From Lachnospiraceae bacterium UBA3711 (GTDB taxonomy: Bacteria > Bacillota > Clostridia > Lachnospirales > Lachnospiraceae), in contig DFHY01000046.1 of the NCBI GenBank assembly GCA_002371345.1, forward strand, positions 1 to 8,916: a stretch of 8,916 bases of DNA. Reading direction: 5' to 3'. Positions 7,069 to 8,916 of this stretch are shown piece after piece; the first letter of the stretch is position 1; every line of letters begins with the position of its first letter. The notes under the pieces were generated by a model that was given only the letters and a program-made list of their open reading frames with translations, was not told the origin of the DNA and searched no databases. Both the position numbers and the translations under genes were made by a program.

Positions 7069-7087
7069 CCCGCTTCGCTGATATAGA

Positions 7088-8836
7088 TTACATCACGACT
7101 GGCAGTTCCATGTTCTCGAAGGCACGTCTCAGCTTCGGATGCCGGATGACGAAGTGGATCGCAGGGCTCACGTTCTTGGATACCATCGCCCAGCGTCCTT
7201 TCAGAATGTGGATGCGGATGTTTCTGAAGCCCGGGCGGTCCGTCACTGTAAGTGTGCATTGCGGGTACCTGCTGAAGTATGCTTCTGCCTGGGCAAGGTG
7301 CTCCCGGTATTCTTCGTAGGTGTAGAAGATATTGTGCTCCGGAAACAGCCCGGACAGTGAGAGTGCGGCGGGATGCGCTTCGAATTCCTCCCGGCTGACG
7401 GCGCACAGTTCTACGGCGCAGATGTCGCTGCTCAGGATTGTGTCAAGCTGTTTTTTCTCGCTCTGCGCGAGGGAGAGGACCTCACCTTTCTGTGTGTGAC
7501 CGTTTCTTTTCAGGATCCTGTTCAGGAGTTCCTCGCTGATACATGAGAGGGGCGGGGCGCAGAGTATCATGCGGCGGCTGCCTCTGGCGGAGACGGCATT
7601 TGACATGAAGCTCTCGAACCGGGGGCGGTTCTCACGGGTGAAGATGGCCATCAGCGGTTTCGCGTGGTCAAAGAGCCCCTCGCAGTAGTTTCTGTAAAAT
7701 GATATCTCTTTTCTGTTGTTGGTGAGGTAGTACCTGCAGCTGTCATGATGCCCGCGTATGCATTCGCCTGAGAGTGCTGCCGCTCCTGACGCGTAGTGTA
7801 GATGAGAGTATGCCTTGTCTCTTGAACCGGGCAGATACCATGAGGAAACCTGTCCTGTCATATAGAGGGGAATCCATGCCTCAAGTCCGAGCATCATTTC
7901 ATTCAGAGGCCTGTCAAGTGTGTGAATGACATTGAGGCGGAGGCCTTTTTTTATTGACGCGGCGATAGCGAACATCCATTTTCTGCCGAATTCCACATCC
8001 TGAGCCATGTCCTCCATATCCATATCACTGCACATGTAGATGGATTCCTGTGACCTGGACAGTACGGTCTGGCGGAAGAAATCAAGCTCGCACTGCTTCA
8101 TATCCTCAATTCCGTAGCAGACTCTTGACGCCGGCAGCCGGACCGGGGATGTCGGTACACGCAGAGTATCAAAATGGATCGCTCTGATGTATTCATCAAG
8201 ATCGAACTCACTCAGCTTCCTGACGAAGTCAAGAACGCATTCATTATCTCCTGCTGAGATATCGGCCGGATCACTGTCCCAGCGCCGTATCATCAGATCA
8301 GTCAGTGCGGCGGCCAGCTCCTCATCGGCGGCCAGCTCCTCCGAAGAGCGGCCGGAAAGTCTTGAGGTGGTTTCACACAACTGCTTTCTGTCGCAATTAT
8401 CCATCAGGTAACTGATGACTCCCTGTACGAAGGTTATCGGATTGGACGGACGGCGCTGGCCGCTCCGGATCCTTGAGAGATATGAGGGATCGTAGCTGAT
8501 AGACTGTGACAGTTTCTTGATATTGATATTCATCGATATAAGAATATCGTTCAGGCTGTCCGACGACAGGACTACGGATCCGGGTTCATCGCGAAGTATC
8601 TCACAGATGTTCTCAGTAAGTTCTTCCTCGGTAAACGGCTTGTCCTCCCTCTCCTGAGACATCTTCGCGAGAGCCTTGATGATTCGCGAAAGGGGCTCTG
8701 ACCCGAGCGAGGGTACACGTATGGAGCTGCGGTAGCGTGAGATCACCGCCTGAGACAGCCCGCTCTCCCTGGACAGTTCACTGGCGCTGCAGTTTACCTG
8801 CTGCATGCATTGATTAAGATACTCAGCAAAATTCAT
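7088..8836 (-). CDS. Tandem helix-turn-helix (XRE-like) transcriptional regulator with large C-terminal domain
   Basis: The gene encodes a 582-residue predicted cytoplasmic protein with no signal peptide or membrane segments. A first helix-turn-helix lies at about residues 17-43 (SASELSRESGLSQAVISRY), and a second, similar one at about 107-132 (KKLSQSISYDPSYLSRIRSG). Both have the XRE/Cro-type pattern of a recognition helix ending in SRxR. A linker (145-240) leads to a C-terminal region (about 240-582) with recognisable blocks such as GLRLNVIHTLDRPLNEMM and WIPLYMTGQVSSWYLPG. I cannot assign this part to a named family; a ligand- or effector-binding domain is the likeliest role, and a phospholipase D-like fold is only a guess. 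The start at 8836 puts the first helix-turn-helix near the N-terminus; the ribosome binding site is weak (AAGAGA, bases 8850-8845, 8 nt before ATG). An in-frame Met11 is an alternative start. It converges on the channel gene, so shared regulation is not implied. Confidence 0.8.
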   Translation of the reverse strand: MNFAEYLNQCMQQVNCSASELSRESGLSQAVISRYRSSIRVPSLGSEPLSRIIKALAKMSQEREDKPFTEEELTENICEILRDEPGSVVLSSDSLNDILISMNINIKKLSQSISYDPSYLSRIRSGQRRPSNPITFVQGVISYLMDNCDRKQLCETTSRLSGRSSEELAADEELAAALTDLMIRRWDSDPADISAGDNECVLDFVRKLSEFDLDEYIRAIHFDTLRVPTSPVRLPASRVCYGIEDMKQCELDFFRQTVLSRSQESIYMCSDMDMEDMAQDVEFGRKWMFAIAASIKKGLRLNVIHTLDRPLNEMMLGLEAWIPLYMTGQVSSWYLPGSRDKAYSHLHYASGAAALSGECIRGHHDSCRYYLTNNRKEISFYRNYCEGLFDHAKPLMAIFTRENRPRFESFMSNAVSARGSRRMILCAPPLSCISEELLNRILKRNGHTQKGEVLSLAQSEKKQLDTILSSDICAVELCAVSREEFEAHPAALSLSGLFPEHNIFYTYEEYREHLAQAEAYFSRYPQCTLTVTDRPGFRNIRIHILKGRWAMVSKNVSPAIHFVIRHPKLRRAFENMELPVVM

Positions 8837-8869
8837 TTCAGAAATCTCTTTCTCTGGTGTGACCCATCG

Positions 8870-8894
8870 TGTCCGCGTACCGTCATTACGGACA
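8870..8894. promoter_or_regulatory. Nested dyad upstream of the regulator gene
   Basis: TGTCCG at 8870-8875 is the exact inverted complement of CGGACA at 8889-8894. Nested inside is CCGT(CATT)ACGG at 8880-8891, which shares bases with the right arm. It lies 34-58 nt upstream of the regulator's start codon, a common place for an autoregulatory operator or a leader hairpin. No convincing -35/-10 pair can be placed; AT-rich sequence just upstream (8900-8916) could contain a -10, but the window ends there. Confidence 0.35.
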
Positions 8895-8896
8895 GA

Positions 8897-8916
8897 GGGG
8901 TATATGATACTTTTGA
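8897..8916 (+). repeat. Possible truncated third copy of the hairpin repeat
   Basis: The last 20 bases match copy 1 (31-50) at 16 of 20 positions without gaps, including the GGGG start and an identical nine-base TACTTTTGA. The flanking left part of the element is not conserved, the pairing arm opposite CTTTTG is lost, and the right part (where CCCC would be expected) is cut off by the window edge. It may be a diverged copy or chance similarity. Confidence 0.25.

Noticed and set aside
7066..7080. CAGC/GCTG hairpin as terminator for the convergent genes
   Set aside because: The stem is only 4 bp with a 7-nt loop and no T-run follows on either strand.

Overview
The window looks like chromosomal DNA from a moderate-GC member of the Bacillota, most likely a Lachnospiraceae-type Clostridium relative. 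This is inferred from strong AGGAG/GGAGG ribosome binding sites, heavy use of AGG/AGA arginine and ATA isoleucine codons, a peptide-transport operon, and a large tandem-HTH regulator of a kind I associate with that group. No tRNA, rRNA, phage, transposase or CRISPR is visible.

Layout. Positions 1-81 hold what is probably the last few codons of an upstream gene, a hairpin-forming repeat, and the ribosome binding site of the first full gene. From 82 to 4013 four plus-strand genes encode the membrane and ATPase parts of a Dpp/Opp-type (peptide/nickel) ABC importer: permease B, permease C, ATPase D and ATPase F. The first three are packed 3-11 nt apart. D and F are separated by a 96-nt gap with an inverted repeat and a possible mini-ORF. 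No substrate-binding protein is complete in the window; it may be the gene that ends at the left edge. A second copy of the hairpin repeat begins inside the last codons of the F gene, supplies its stop codon and ends 19 nt before the next gene.

That next gene (4061-6991) encodes a 976-residue membrane protein with two consecutive extracytoplasmic Cache-like sensor modules, each flanked by transmembrane helices, followed by a YkuT-type MscS channel core. The two sensors look like an internal duplication. This predicted chemosensor-channel fusion, encoded directly behind a peptide importer, is the most interesting item here.

The channel gene converges on a minus-strand gene (8836 to 7088) for a 582-residue cytoplasmic regulator with two N-terminal helix-turn-helix domains and a large C-terminal domain I cannot assign. 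The 96-nt convergent gap contains an almost perfect 40-nt-period tandem repeat. Upstream of the regulator lie a dyad and, at the right edge, a possible third fragment of the hairpin repeat.

How the genes may work together (inference): the importer takes up peptides or similar small solutes; the channel protein could sense an extracellular small molecule and gate ion or solute flux; the regulator may or may not control the cluster. Nothing in the sequence proves a functional link beyond co-orientation and spacing.
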